64,000 bases of DNA from Triplophysa rosa. Its lineage: Eukaryota > Chordata > Actinopteri > Cypriniformes > Nemacheilidae. Location: positions 1,798,284 to 1,862,283 of the forward strand of contig NC_079899.1 of assembly GCF_024868665.1 (NCBI RefSeq), written 5' to 3'. Below the pieces are notes generated by a model that had not been told where the DNA came from, ran no database searches, and worked only from the letters and a program-made list of their open reading frames with translations. The position numbers and the translations under genes were made by a program. Shown one piece after another: positions 46,680-61,100 of this stretch; position 1 is the first letter of the stretch; the number at the start of each line of letters is the position of its first letter.

Positions 46680-47990
46680 ATCTACCGCTTAATTTGATTG
46701 TTAATGTAAAATATATATTTGTATATATTTTCTTTTATATTTTGTATGTGTAGTGATGTATTTTATTATCTTTGAATGTTTATTTTTTTGTTTCATTAAA
46801 CAACAGGCTGAAAAACAATAATAATAGACGTTTAAATCCTTATAAATTGTACCATAATATCTTCCTTAGATTTTTGTATCATTTATTTAGGCTATATTGC
46901 TGTTTAACATAACTAAACTCTTTGGAATACCATGAAAATCCACATTTCTTATACTGGATTACCGACAGAAGTTCTAAAAACTTTTTCAATGACTTTTCAA
47001 TTTGCATTTTAATAATACTTTTTTTCACCCAGTTCTTCGCAATACTGTGGTGGCCTAAATACTGTTTGTAGAAAAGACTCATATTTTAAACGGTGTTAAA
47101 TGTGCACCTGATATGCAAATACGATGACACCATCGCAACTGGCCCACCTCTACTCTGACCTGCACCAACCGTGCGCCAGTAGCATCGCTCTCTCCTCTCT
47201 CCCCACCAAACACTGTCCCTCATCCTAGGCCAGGTCAAACCCCGGCCGGTCATCAGAGACAAGACATCTGACTAAAATTCTCATTTTAGTAGGTCATGCC
47301 TGTATGACTTCGTCATCGTCCTCTTTTTAGCTACAGTACAGTTTCGGAGAGCTCTGATTTAATTTATTTTTATTATTTAAGGGATAGTTGGCCGAGTCCA
47401 TCAATATGAGCTCTTATATTGTTTACCAGGACACTGCATGTGGATTATAATTTATGCGACTTGGACCTTGCCATATATAGAAATGTTGATATACCAGTCC
47501 CCACTGTAACCTGATATCAGTTATTTCATGAAAACTGAAGCGTGTAATGTGCAGTGACATCTCTCTGAGGTTTACAGGCTCCTAACAGTGCAGTGCTGTG
47601 TCGCTGTACGCCGCAGTAGACAACTTCATATGGGTATAATACTATCTAGAAGTCAAATAAAGGTCAAAAGGGTCGTGTGAGATCATGATAATGACATGAA
47701 AAATCTAATAACTTTCCACAATTATTACTACAACACAAATGAGTTTTGCATGTCGTTGGACACACCATTGAGTGTACACACATCATTTCAGGATGACGTT
47801 ATGCATAGACTGAACTACAAACAGACTATCATTAACCATTTAAGCCCGTAGTCAAAAATAATCAATAAAAAAACACCAAGACGTCAACGATCATGTAAAT
47901 ATGTCAGATTTAAGAGTCCGGTAGGGGGCGCACAAGACTTTGTGCGAGTGTGGTGCGAGTGTGCGAGAAGGAAATTTGGCGTTTAGACAA
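46680..47990. other. Spacer between ift43 and tgfb3 promoters
   Basis: AT-rich sequence without a recognisable gene. Short open frames only. Confidence 0.4.
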
Positions 47991-48043
47991 TCAGGATTAC
48001 AATCTCATTTCTAAAACATTCCATTCGTTTCCATTGGTGTGCG

Positions 48044-48200
48044 TTACGTAACGTGCAATTACATTCTCTGATTCGCGTTATTATATAAAGTAATAGCATG
48101 AATGGGAAAGTCGCAGCGAGGTTTGCCCCGCCCACCCGACGCGTCACCCAGCGCTCTGATAATAAAAGGCAGCGCGAGCGAAATAACAGTCCTGTCAGTC
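48044..48200 (+). promoter_or_regulatory. tgfb3: Predicted tgfb3 core promoter
   Basis: A palindromic TTACGTAA (bZIP type) lies at 48044-48051, a CCCCGCCC Sp1-like box at 48126-48133 and a TATA-like ATAATAAAAGG at 48159-48169. GC-rich DNA follows. Initiation about 25-35 bp after the TATA-like site would put the start near 48190-48200, giving a leader of about 300 nt. The order of GC box and TATA box echoes the TATA-containing human TGFB3 promoter; the exact start is inferred. Confidence 0.5.
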
Positions 48201-48280
48201 TAGAGTGAGCGCGCGCAGAGGTAGCGCGAGTGTGCACATCTGACAGGAAAGTAAGTCTGCAATAAGTCGCTTCAGGGAAA

Positions 48281-48459
48281 ATGCAGTTTGGACAACGTGA
48301 CTGTAAACATTTCATGTGTTTCAGAGGTATGCCGTTCTGAGGATGTCATGGGATTATTGTGGGATGTTTGTGTGCAATAAGTTTACGGTATGGACTTTTG
48401 TGGAGCAAAGCGCCTCAGCACTTGAATTCCAGAGGACAACCTGGAAAACACCCATCTAA
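48281..48459 (+). promoter_or_regulatory. tgfb3: Two upstream ORFs in the tgfb3 5' leader
   Basis: uORF1 runs 48281-48340 (19 codons and TGA) and uORF2 runs 48343-48459 (38 codons and TAA). Both end before the main ATG at 48495. A consensus donor AAA|gtaagt at 48250/48251 and an acceptor gtgtttcag ending at 48323 would remove 73 nt including the uORF1 start. Mammalian TGFB3 mRNA is known for a translation-inhibiting leader with upstream ORFs. Confidence 0.5.
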
Positions 48460-48494
48460 AGCTCTTTTAACTGACAGTTTACTGTATTGACATC

Positions 48495-48840
48495 ATGCAT
48501 CCGACCAGAGGACTGCTGTTTTTCTTTCTTTTAAACAATTTAACCCTGAGCTTCTCTCTGTCGACCTGCACCACGGTGGACATCGAGAACATCAAGAAGA
48601 AGCGGGTGGAGGCCATCAGGGGTCAGATCCTCAGCAAACTGAGACTGACCAGCCCGCCTCAGACCCTGGGCCCTAGTCAGGTGCCCTATCAAGTGCTGGC
48701 CCTGTATAACAGCACGCGGGAGCTGCTGGAGGAGGTAGGGCGAGACCGACAGCAGAGCTGCGGACAGGACAACACTGACACGGAGTACTACGCCAAAGAG
48801 ATACACAAGATCAACATGATCCAGAGCTCACCTGAAAACA
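48495..48840 (+). CDS. tgfb3: tgfb3 coding exon 1
   Basis: Encodes the signal peptide and start of the prodomain through MIQSSPEN. It ends AACA|gtaagt in phase 1. A frame read past the donor stops within about 20 codons. Confidence 0.97.
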
Positions 48841-49131
48841 GTAAGTCATCCCGTGACCACGCATCAGCACATCTGAACAATCATAAACCGACTCTCTGCT
48901 GACAGCGACACGTTATATTTCACTTATGGCGACGTTAAAATAAAAACATATAACCGCTCATGACATTCAGCGAAAATACAGGTAATTCCATACGAGCACT
49001 TGATTCAGATATTTTGAAGGAATCTTATCACACATGACATAATACTATAGTATTACTAAAATAAACTGGTAAAGAGAGTTTTTTTATTTACTAATAATAG
49101 GCTACTATAGTATTCTATACTTGAGTATAAT

Positions 49132-49178
<47 letters not shown>

Positions 49179-52100
49179 CTATACTATGCTATACTATACT
49201 ATATGTATGTGTGTGTATATATATATATATATATGAGTTTGGTTCCAAAATGAGATAAAAATCATGTTTTTTATTGTGCATTCCAATTAATATCAATCAA
49301 ACTGCTGTTGGTTTGTTTTGATAAGCCATAGTAACACAAAATACAGATAACTAACGCAATAAAAACATGATAACATAATAAAAAACATGATTTTTGAAAT
49401 TTTTAAAAAATGGAGTTATCTCATTTTGGAACCAAATTCTTCATATATATATATATAGTATATATGTATATGTATATTACGGTTGTCAACTTTAACATGC
49501 AATTAANCCTGTTGTCCCCGGAAACCACAATGTGGCTCGTCCCCATAAGCCTGTGAAATGTCACATATTTAATATAAGTATGTTGCGAAAGTGAAATAAT
49601 GTTTTTGAAGTTGTGTTAGTCTTCTGTAGATCAAATAAAATTTTTTAACATTATTTTTACCTTGATTGGATGGAGGGAAAGGTGTGTCCCCGTAAACCAC
49701 CAAAAAGTCACATTGACCTCAGAAACCACATATGCCTGTATGTGTGTGTGCGTGTGTGTGTGTGTGTGTGTGTAACTACACTGTACATACACTTAAGGAA
49801 CTCTATGGACAATATTTCCTAGTCTGAATGGACTGAAATGACCGCTTTTGTTTATTAGCCAATTAGACGCAGCCTGGACAGTATAGGCTATATGTGTGTA
49901 ATATTTAAAGATGAATCAAAGTTTGATGAGCGTTTTAATGTAGTTGAATGAATCATCTGTCAGGTGTTACTATAAAGAGCTCCTGTGTTACCAGCAGAAA
50001 ATACCAGCGCAGTCTTTTATAAGCGCTGCCGTTGGGCCGACTCAAGTTACACCTCTCTACTATTCACAGTCCACTGGGAAATATACTCAAGAACACATGT
50101 TGATTCACTCCTGTTAATAAACGGCGCAATAACTTGGCATCTGAAAATGATTTGACATGATTAGTTTGGTCTTTTTTTCGATCATCTGAGGGTCAATGCA
50201 GAAGAATTTCCACCAGTTTTCCATGCGTCCCTGGTTTCAGGCCAAGTTGAGAGAGATGGGCCCCAGATTATTTGAGGACATGGCGAGTTGTGTGAATGTC
50301 TTTCTAGGTTTAGTCTTCTGTTGTCCAGCGGTGAGAGGAGACACTGCAGTCCGTCCATTAGAAATTAGATCAGTCAGGATTTTTCCAGTGACTGCGTTTC
50401 CGCGTCAAGACATTCTAAATGAAAACCTCATTGACTTTATCACTTGATACTGTTTGTGACGTTCCTCAAATGCTACGCTGATAGAACCTTCTAGAGAACT
50501 GTTGGATACCCTTTTGAAGAAGCTTTTGTTTTGTTCTTTAGGAACGTCCTCATTACACATTTCACGTGCCCTTAAATCTTTCCCCTTAAGATAGGGGTAC
50601 TGAAGAAACCTTAAAAGCTTGCAGTGGTTCTCAGTTGGTTTTAGCATCAGAACGTTGGTTTTGCTGACATCAGACATTAGGTGGCAAACCAACATTGGGT
50701 CTGTGTCACACATCACACAAGATGTACTGTACAATACTGTACGTGTGTTGGCACCTTCCCAATTTGTCTTGACAGTTCATCCAAAATGAAAATTTCTGTC
50801 ATTTACTCACCCTGGGGTTGTTCTAAATCTGTGTAAAGAACCGTTTGCTTTCCTACATTCTTCAAACAGAACAAAGAAATTTATGAAGTAATTTTTCCTA
50901 CTAGGGTAGTCAATGGGGTCCACGAACTGTTCGGTTACAAGCATTCTTCCAAATATCTTTCTCTGTGTTCATCACAACAAAGACATTTATAAAGTTTTGG
51001 AACGACTAGAGAGTGAGTCATTCATAACTGTTCCTTTAAAGTGACAGACAGGTGTTTAATGCTTTGTTAAAAATAAAAATTGACACCAAGTGTAATGGTG
51101 AGATAATGTAAGAATACTGTCATAATAAGCCCTTTACTTTTTTCACATGAATCACACAATTTACAACCTGATTCTCATGGCATTATTCTCTAATGCTTGA
51201 ACTATCAAAGTGCTACAATTTTTTTAAAGATTATTCTCAAAATACTTTATTTTCCTGGGAGGCCTGAGATTATTTCAGAAACATTTTTTATTCTCAAAAT
51301 CTCATTTTTTTATTTTTCTACACTTGGTGCGCATTTGTATAATTGCGTAATAATAAAACCGAATTATCATTTATATTCAGATGGCAATGCTTGTTTTAAC
51401 ATCCACGATTACATTTGACTATGGAATGCAAAATGTTTATGTTCATTTTAAGCATCCTTTTGAAGCAAGATTTTCTTTTTGGCATAAATCTTTTCCTTGA
51501 ATTTGTGGAGAGGTTAAAAGTTAAAATATTCTCACTATGATCTCGGGCGTTTGTGTGGACTCTGTTGAGCGTCACTCGGTTTTGCCGTCCTGACGTGTGT
51601 TATTTTTAAATCATCAGTGCTATCAGATTCTTGATCCCACAGAGCAATCACAAGTGTTTCAGCACACACGCTCCGCTGTGGATTGGCAGCGGAATCTCTT
51701 TCCATTATGTGGTTTTCAGTAAATCCAGCACGGGAGAACGTGATGGTTGATAATGTATGTTCACGTTCCGTTCACGTCAGCTAATGGCTTTTTCATGCGT
51801 TTGCAGCATGTGGAATCATTTGTGCTTTTCTGCACGTTTTCTCTTTGAAGCAGCGGTCAAGACGTGTCGTGGACACCAGCGGCTCCAGCTTTTCTCGCTC
51901 ATTTCTCATCAGATCAGATACTTCCAACGTTCAGTGCTGTTGAGATTTAATTGTCTCAGTGACTTTAATGCAAAGTATTTTTCACATTCCAGTCTTGTTT
52001 AGCCTGTAATCGTGCGAGATTCTGTCCATCCATGTGAGATTCTGCACAGCACCTGTTTCCCTCACTGTTTTGGGCTTATGAAGAAGAGACCTCTGTAAAC

Positions 52101-55100
52101 CACCTCGTACTTTTCCACGAAATGTTCTTTGTTCAGGAGGGTACAGTTGAAGACGCTGAACGGTATTTGTTGGTTAATGGTGTCTGTATCAGCCCGAGAG
52201 AGAGGGACATGGATCACCGCCGCGGACAGCACTAATACGTGTGTTAGTGAGATGATGTCATTACCAAGCAAAACCGAGAGCACGTTTGCTGGCCGAAACG
52301 CACACAAGCACAGGTTTTTTCCTCTCTTCTGGTCTCTGGTTTCGTGGTCACGTGAGGCATGGAGATCTGCATTATCTCATCTGGCCGTGTTGAGGTCTTC
52401 CAGAGTTCTGCTGCGCTCACAGTAGTCACTCTGTCAAACAGTCACTTAACACGGGTCACGACCCACCCCCAAAATATTTACCACATGACCTCATTTCACA
52501 TTCTACTTGCCATTTGGCACAGGACCTGGAAGAAAACACTTTCCTTTGATTTGGACGGTACACTATACGCACGGAGATGAAAAGGATGGCTTCGGAGTTC
52601 TCTGGAGCTGCCAAATGCATAAATGTTTTTTGGGGGGGGGGTTGATGAGAAACGTTTGAGTTCATAACAGTGAAATCCCTGATGTTTGATTGCAGATCGT
52701 AGCAGTCTTTGGCATTTCTGAAAGTCTACAGATGTTAAGTTACTCAGGGTTTTTTCTTCTGTCATAAGGAAACTTAAAGGGATACTTCTACCAAATCCAA
52801 ATTTCCCCATGTTTTACTCACCCTCAAGGCATCTTAACTGAATATGGTTTTCTTCTTGAAGAATAATCCAGTCGGAGTTATAATACCACGTATCATTTTG
52901 CTTCCAAAAGGTAGAATGGGAGTGAACGGGTGTTGACTTTTTGAAGCTCCAAAAAGTGCATCCATAGATCAAAGAACTGCTCGACACGGCTCCGTGGTCT
53001 TAACAAAGGTCTTCTGAAGCCATTCGATGCGTTTGTTTAAGAGAAATATCCATATTGACAGCGCTATTAACGTTGATGTCTAGCTTCCGTCATCTCGCGA
53101 ATGCAAATGTTTTTCCGGCCGATGACGCAGGCGTGTCGTAAACGCTGGTCTCCATTTTATCTTGTTGTAGCTGAGATTTGCATCGGGTTTCTCGGTCTTC
53201 TCAGCTTTTTAAAATCTGAGATTTAAAATTTGATCTGTGTTTATTTACTGTGATGTTTGTATATTTCTGGGTGACTATTCTATTCTGCACCATTCAGTTC
53301 CTGTAATGTGTGTGTGGTGATTCTTCAGTTAGCGGCGTTTTAGAGGCGGCTTTTCATTACGATGTCCTGTAACAATGATTTGATGATGGCCTTGATCAGC
53401 CTTCACATGAGTGTTTTTGTAGTGAGTGACAGTAATGACATGTTACGCTGATGACCTGGCTGTGATGTAGAACACAGAACAGAACTACAGCAGAACAGAA
53501 TAGCTCACAGTCATTGAACCTTTAAATGTATACAAATAAAAACAATTGTTCTCATTTCTGATCTGTTGTCCTAGCAGACATCTGCTCCCTGTCACCTCTT
53601 TCCATTATAACTTAATGGTACAAAGTTTTTTTTTTGAAAACACATTGAATGTATTATAGATGCTACTTCTGTGTTATAATGTTTTACAAACTGTACACAA
53701 ATATAGCAAGTCGAAAGTTCATAGAAAACAATTTTATGCGTTTGTGAAAAGGACAAAGTTGATTTTTTTATTTTAAAATTGATAGGAATGTAAACTCCGA
53801 AAAAATGAAAGAGACACAATAAAAAGTTCACAGTGATTATAAACTATACTCTTAAAATAATGATTCTGAGAGGAATGAAACCATGTCTGATTCTCCTTTT
53901 AGAGCAAAGGTTCTTAAACGAGTCATTTCTTTCTTACCTTTTATAGTCTATAGAACCTTGTTTTTCCAATACAAGTAACCTTTTCAATATAAACGTTCTG
54001 TGGATGAAAACCATACAGCCACAAATGGGTCTTCAAGGGCATTGTTGAGCACCTTTATTTTAAAGAGTGTATTAATAAAAATTGAAGAATTGTTTGGTAG
54101 AAACGGAACAAGGTTTCAGTAACACCGTTTGTACACCGGACGCATCACGACAAAAGACAATAGAACGCATTAGAACCCATTAGGGGTGTAATGATACGCT
54201 CGGCTCACGATTCGGTACATATCTCCATGCTGGGTTCACGATACGATACGCATCTCGATATTGTGAACGAAATTAAAAAATAAAACTTAAATAAAAAAAA
54301 CATAAAATAATTTCAAAATATTAACAATTTCAGTAACTTTTTTTGTTGCACATACAACTTAAAGGGGTCATATGACACGGCTAAAAGGAATATTATGGTT
54401 TGTTTTAGATGTAATGTAATGTGTTAGGATTTAAGGTTCAAAACGCTGTATTTTCCACACACCGTGCATGTTTGTATCTCCTCTTTGCTCCGCCTCTCTG
54501 AAACACACAGATGTTTAACAAAGCTCATGGCTCTGAAAAGCGAGGTGTGCTGTGATTGGCCAATTCACCAGTGCGTAGTGATTGGTGGAATACTGCAAGC
54601 GTGTGAGGGAAATGTAACGCCTCTGACCATATTTGGAACATCAGGTTCCTCTTCAATTGTACTGACAGGTACGCCCACCTTACTTGTGTCTACATTTGGG
54701 TGGTCTTAGTCAAATCAGACCACCAACTGATGTAGATTTGTGGGGGTGTGGCTACACGAGGTGTTTCAGGCAGGTCTGGGTGAGCATTCACTTTTACATA
54801 GAATGACTCTTTTGTTCCCACACTTTCATTTCTGCAATCATACGTGTCTAATACATGCATGAGCGACTTATAACACACCAAAGACACAGAAAAACACCTG
54901 TTCGCACCATATGACCCCTTTAATAAAGAATTTGAACATTTTAAGGCTTAACTGAACCTTCTGTACCTCAGGTTTGTCACTGAAAAATGTGCAATTTAAC
55001 ATGAAATTAGAATTAAGATCAGTGTCAATTTTGACAGCAAATTTTGATTTAGGTTTAGTCATAGTCTTTAGTCTAGACTAAAATACAATTTCGTTTTAGT

Positions 55101-58100
55101 CGTATTTTAGTCATCCCCATTATTTTAGTTTTAGTCGACGAAATTGAGTTTGCTGTTTTAACGGCGACTGTGAAGGAAACTAAGAAGCTTTGTAAACCAC
55201 TTGGAGACACAGATTGTGTCTTGTGCTTCTCTCTCTAGCGCATATGTGAGATAAGCACCAACAAAACCATTTAGAACAAGCCGTTTGTTGTGTTGTCACA
55301 TCCGGTGTAGACACGGTGTAAGTCATTGTTTTGCACTCTTAGTCCTGTTTTGAGATTTGAGGTTCTTCCTGTGACATCATCAGTGATGCTTCCAGATCCC
55401 TCTGAGGACTTTCTCAGGAACGTCTGGATAGTGTCACCTCTGCGAGGAAGAACATCTCAGACACAGGACACACGGACACGGATGTTAGTGTCTGAACTCT
55501 TGCGTTTCAACTGAAAATACACCTTCAGTCGATGCATGTTTTTTTTACTCACAACATGAGTGTGGATACCAGCATACCAGTGTGATGGAGTCACACCACA
55601 ACATGACCGTAAGATGCTGTAAGACATGAGAAAGGTGCTGATGATAATGAGATGGGATGTTCTGTCTAAAGGGTTTTCAGGCACTGTGATGTCACCCTGT
55701 TAGCATCTGACCTACACCTGAATCTTTGAGTTTAGAACAAATGCGCTCCACACAAGAGTCTGAGCATAATGTGAAATCCACCTCTGAACATGCGGCGGTA
55801 GGAAAAATGACATCATTCAGAAGGAAAGCAGAGGCTTGATTAGACTTTCAAATCTGTCTGAGTGGGGCTTTCCACCTTCACAGAGGAGACACGTGGACAT
55901 TACAAATCACTCTCTGGCTTTCTTCACAAATCTAGCCTCGCTTAACCCAACTTGATTGAGTGACTGATGAGGAACACTACACTGTCATCTTGGATGAGTT
56001 TATCACTTGAAGTGATGCTACAGCATGATATCGTTCTTTCTTTCTCAGAAGTCCGGTTTGTCGTTTGTTATTTATTTGTCAAAACCACGGACATCATTTT
56101 GAATTCTGTCAATGTTTGTCCATTTATGGAAAATACATAAATAGTCACCTTGGAGTCACAGAAATATTGTGATCTACTTGAAACCATAATGGGTTCAAAT
56201 GTCAAGTCAGCATGTGTATTGTGTAAGACATTTTTGTGTATCAATTCAGAATCAGTGAAGGAGAATCAGGGAATCGTGTCAATGTCAATTTTATCTAGGA
56301 ACATTTTGAAAATGTTTTACAGGATGGAGTGTGATGGTCTGTCAACCTGAGGATTCAGAATAAAGGCCTGTTCACATCAAGACTATAAAGTTTTAAAAAT
56401 CCGCTGTACTGGAGTCCACATCATCATAACAAGTGGTATAGCAAGAACAGAGAAAACAATATTGTTGGGATCACGTGATTTCTTTTTTGCCTGCAATGAA
56501 CACTAAAACTTGACAACCAATCAAAATCCTTCCATTGTACATGTGCAACTTCAGCGTGCGATCTTAGAATAAACGTGATCATTTGTTGGTATGGATGCTT
56601 GTGAAGTTGTAGTAATCTTCACAGTTCTCGTTCTTGCGGTGAACGGTCCTTAAAGGGTGAACGCGTTAATGCTTCTTTGGTTAAAAAACAAATTACTGTC
56701 TGATTATCTTCCAAGAAAAGATATTCTAAAATATTCTGTTACCCACAGTATATGCAATATTACCAATACTTGAATACCTTTTCAGTTGCTGCAGATGTAT
56801 TTAATAGATTTTGAGAAGGCCGAGACATGTGTTGCATAAGCGTGCGGTTTGCAGGAGGTATGCGTGGCGCGCGTCTGGCGTGATTTATACTGCAACAGCC
56901 CAGCTGGCATAATCTGTTCGTATTACATAAATATTCCCCATCAGACTCGCCAAACAGCCAGTCAGGAATGTGGTGGATGGCTAATGGATTGTGGTCTGTT
57001 GTCAATGTGCCCTACAGGACAAATCCAACACAAGACTTCTGCACAGGACCGTTTCAAACAGAAAAGGTGAACAAAGTAACGTTAGCATCAGTTATATACC
57101 AGATAATAAAATAAAGACCGTGTCATATGAAGACATATGATGCTAGAACATCTCTGGCTGCAAGCAGCTGCTCTCAAGGTGTTTTAGTGGATGTCAGGTG
57201 CAGTTCATCTGTAACGTTGGACGTGTCTGAGTACTTTTCATCTTCATTTTAAACAACATGTCTTTGGTTGTATCGTTTCAAACCTGTGAAATGCTTGTGC
57301 TATTAAGTAAATTGCCCTTCCTGTGACATTTGTGATCTAAATTTATCAGAAGCGGAGTTGAGTTGAGTTGAGTTGGCATGAGTATGTTTGTTTGAGTTTG
57401 CTGTGCTGGACTACAGTATACGATTGGCTTCTATTTCAAGTTTTTGACTTGTTGCTTGGGTGATTGTCACGAAATCTTGGTTTCAAGATGTCAAATATGT
57501 TTTTCTTAAAAACACTCATATCAACAAATTTCCTTTTACTCATTAAAAACAATGTATGACGTTCATTTCAAAACTTTTACTGACAAAATTTTAAACATTT
57601 TTACAAAAATGGCCTTAAATATTCTCATTACCGTAACCCGTAATCCCATAGCATGTTAAAAAAACAGAAGCCATGATTCCTAGGCAAGTTTTTATTAATC
57701 AAACATAGTAAGACATTAATTAAGTATATTTTAATAGAAAAAAATACTTTTTTTAAATGTGCAAAACGACCTGTATCGGTAATGAGACTGAAAAAAGTTG
57801 TATACACACCGTAACAAGAGAATATTAAGATTTTGACTAGAAAAATATAAAGTAATCTGTTAACCTGTTAGTCATTTGAAAAGTACTGGCGGAATGTTTC
57901 TACAAATTAAATCAATCTTGATGTAAATATATTTGTGTGTGTGTGTAAACAGTCCTTCTTAGGAAGGATGAGATTATCAGTCATGAACACTTCTTTCTTC
58001 CAGTATTCCTTCATTTGTATTAAACATAAATATTCTGTCAATCATTTTTTTGTCATTTGAGATTATCTAGTAGAACATCCAATTGTTTTTTTTCCTAAAT

Positions 58101-61100
58101 ATGTAAATGTTTCTCTGTTTAAATGGGACGCGTCACTTTGGGACGCGTTACGGTAATGAGAATTTCAGCAGAAAAAGCCATAAAACTCATAAATAATTCA
58201 TTCCTATGTTATAATAAGGCTTTGTCCCAGGTAGAGAACAGAATCATGTTTATTATGATCATTTTTTTGTGTTACCGAATTATATTTTCGAAACCAAAAT
58301 CTTTACTGCCATGATGTTTCAGTGGTTTCTTGAGAACTTCCTCTTATCTAGCTTTACATTCACACGTGCTGCTAGTGTTGTTAACGTTATAAAGGGAAAA
58401 GTATAAATGTTATAGATGATAACTACGAAAGGAGCATCAAATGATTGACCCTTGACCTCTTGACTCTCAGATGACCTTCACTACTGTCCCAAGGGGATAA
58501 CGTCGAAAGTTTTCCTCTTCAACGTCTCCAGCATGGAGAAGAACGCTACCAACCTGTTCCGTGCTGAATTCCGGGCCCTGCGGGTGCCCAACTCCAACGC
58601 AAAGAGGAACGAGCAGCGCATCGAGCTCTATCAGGTGTGTAGTAGAGCATTAGAGATGAGAGATTTTACACACATTGGCGTTTTATTCATAGCTTTGAAC
58701 ACTGCATGTACAGTTGGGTGATGTGTGACATCGTGGTAAACAATATACCTAAAGAGAGCCTCACTCCATTTATTCCATCTTACTCAAACACATACACTTA
58801 CAGTATAAATGTCTGTAAATAGAGCTCAACTGCTTCAGTAGGTTGGATATTTTTGTTGTTGTTGTTGATGTAAATAGCTGGAACATTTTAGCTTCATTTT
58901 AGTGAGACATGAGTCATAATTCATGAAATGCAAAAACTTCACCCCATCAGTGCTGTTTACAAAACTAAACGGTAAACAAAAAGTAGTTTTAAGCTAGCAA
59001 ATATTCCACATCAGAGAACTGATTCTGCTGTTCATCTTCTGATAAAATCATTTCAAAATGATTTGCACATTTACTATTTATAGGAATGTGTTAGGGTAAA
59101 ATGATCGTTTTTGTTTCATTTTGTGAACTACTCACAATATTTCGACCACATTTCAAATTAAAATATTGTTTCTATTTGCATTTATTTTCAGAAAATGAAA
59201 ACTGGAGAAACGGCAGAAAAGACGCTCTGTATTTTTTCAGATCTCAAATACTGCAAAGAAAATGAGTTCAGATTCACTTTTATAAATACAATAGTCATAT
59301 TTCAGCGTATATTCAGGAAAAGTCTAAAAGAATGAACACAACACAACACAACACATCTAGAAACGATGATTAAGTGAACGTTTGGAATGATCTCTTTCCA
59401 CAGCTGTTTGTGACCCGGCCTGTCAAAACCCAGCTAGTCATTTTTTGAACCTTGACATTTTTAAGATTGACTGAGTAAAGCCGTGTCAAAGATTGACATC
59501 AATGTTTAGGAAGTCAACTTGGTGTATTTTCTGTGCGAAACAGTATGATGTGGATTGCTGCTGTGACTGTGAGATCATGGTTTTGTGGTTTTGCTGTGGT
59601 GTTTGGTGATTCATGTCAGTGCTTTAAACACTTCATTGAGGAATGTTTGATTCTCAAACGTGAAGATGCTTCTGGAAGGAAGTATGGTGAGTGTTGGGTG
59701 ACGTGACAGCGCACACACACACACACACAGAGATGATGATGCCGCGTTGAATTCATACGCAGCCGCTCGGTCTCCGCGGGTCTGATCTGTATTCCAGGTG
59801 CTGATGGATTATACAGAAGAACATTTGCACGATTGGAGCGAACAAAAGAAGCATTCTGAGAAACCCAAAGCTTGACTTTCACAGGCTGATGATTTTAACC
59901 GCAGACTCGGACTGCTGGGACCTGTTATATAATATATGGAGTCTATGCCTGTTGTATTTTTAGGGTGTTGGGGGAAGGGGAGCATTTCCTGTCAAGGAGT
60001 CATTTGTCTCGGGGCCCAGCAGACCACCTCTCATCACTGACGCCACGCAGGAGAGAGAGGGGGTCACTGAGGGCGATCGGACGGGTGTGGAATGAGCGTT
60101 TGGCCCGGGGGCTCTTAGGCAGCTCAAGTGGTCTCGATGGACCCCCACCGCCCCAGCCACAGTCTCACCGGATGTTAGATTAGGTCCTCGCTGCTCTTAT
60201 CCCACACCACTTTATAGGCCAAACTGTTGATGCTGGAGTTATCCGCAATCGTTAGTCTTTAGGAAAATGATTGGAGCGCATGTTGCCTAATGCTGTTTGC
60301 TGGCATGATTATTTAATATAAAGCCGTTTTCTGTTTCATATGTGTGCGTTTAATGTGATTGGTTAGTGAGATGTTCTCAGGCGTTGACATACGGGCATTA
60401 TGCTGGATCACAAACTGTAGTCTTGTCATATTTTTCCACACCATCAACCGTCACCGTTTCTGACCGTCAAACGCCGTGTTTCTGCTCTGTGATTGTCAGA
60501 TTCTTCGTAAAGAAGAGCACATTGCTAAGCAGCGCTACATCGCAGGCAGGAACGTCCTGACTAAAGGAACACCTGAGTGGGTTTCCTTTGACGTCACTGA
60601 GACCATACGCGAGTGGCTCATGTACAGAGGTATGTTAACATGTACAACAACATTACAAGAACCTCCTGTAATCCATTCATTCATGCTAATGCTAACGTTA
60701 ACACTAGAGGCCTGTTTTTTTACACACTATTCATTTGATGAGATGCACAATTGAGATAAATTCACATGATCATCTTTAGCTCCAGTGATAGTTCGGTTCA
60801 GGGGTGATGCTTCATTATCGCTTTTTTATTGTACGTTTTTGTACGATTTATGTGATCGGAACTCGTAAAATACCGAGAGATTGTCTCATTAAAATCCCCT
60901 CTTTAATATTTGAAAGTGAAATCTTGTAGCTGTAATTCTGCCTGTAAAAGAGTATATTTTGTGATGGTCAGAGACAAACCTCGGTTTGGAGATCAGCGTC
61001 CACTGCCCGTGTCACACATTCAACCCCAACGGTGCCATCATCGAGAACGTCAATGAGGTCCTGGACGTCAAATTCAAGGGTGAGTCAAACAAGAATAAAT

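Noticed and set aside
50196..50447. 83-codon frame in tgfb3 intron 1 as an alternative exon
   Set aside because: Not similar to any TGF-beta region, and the seven-exon model is already complete and in phase.
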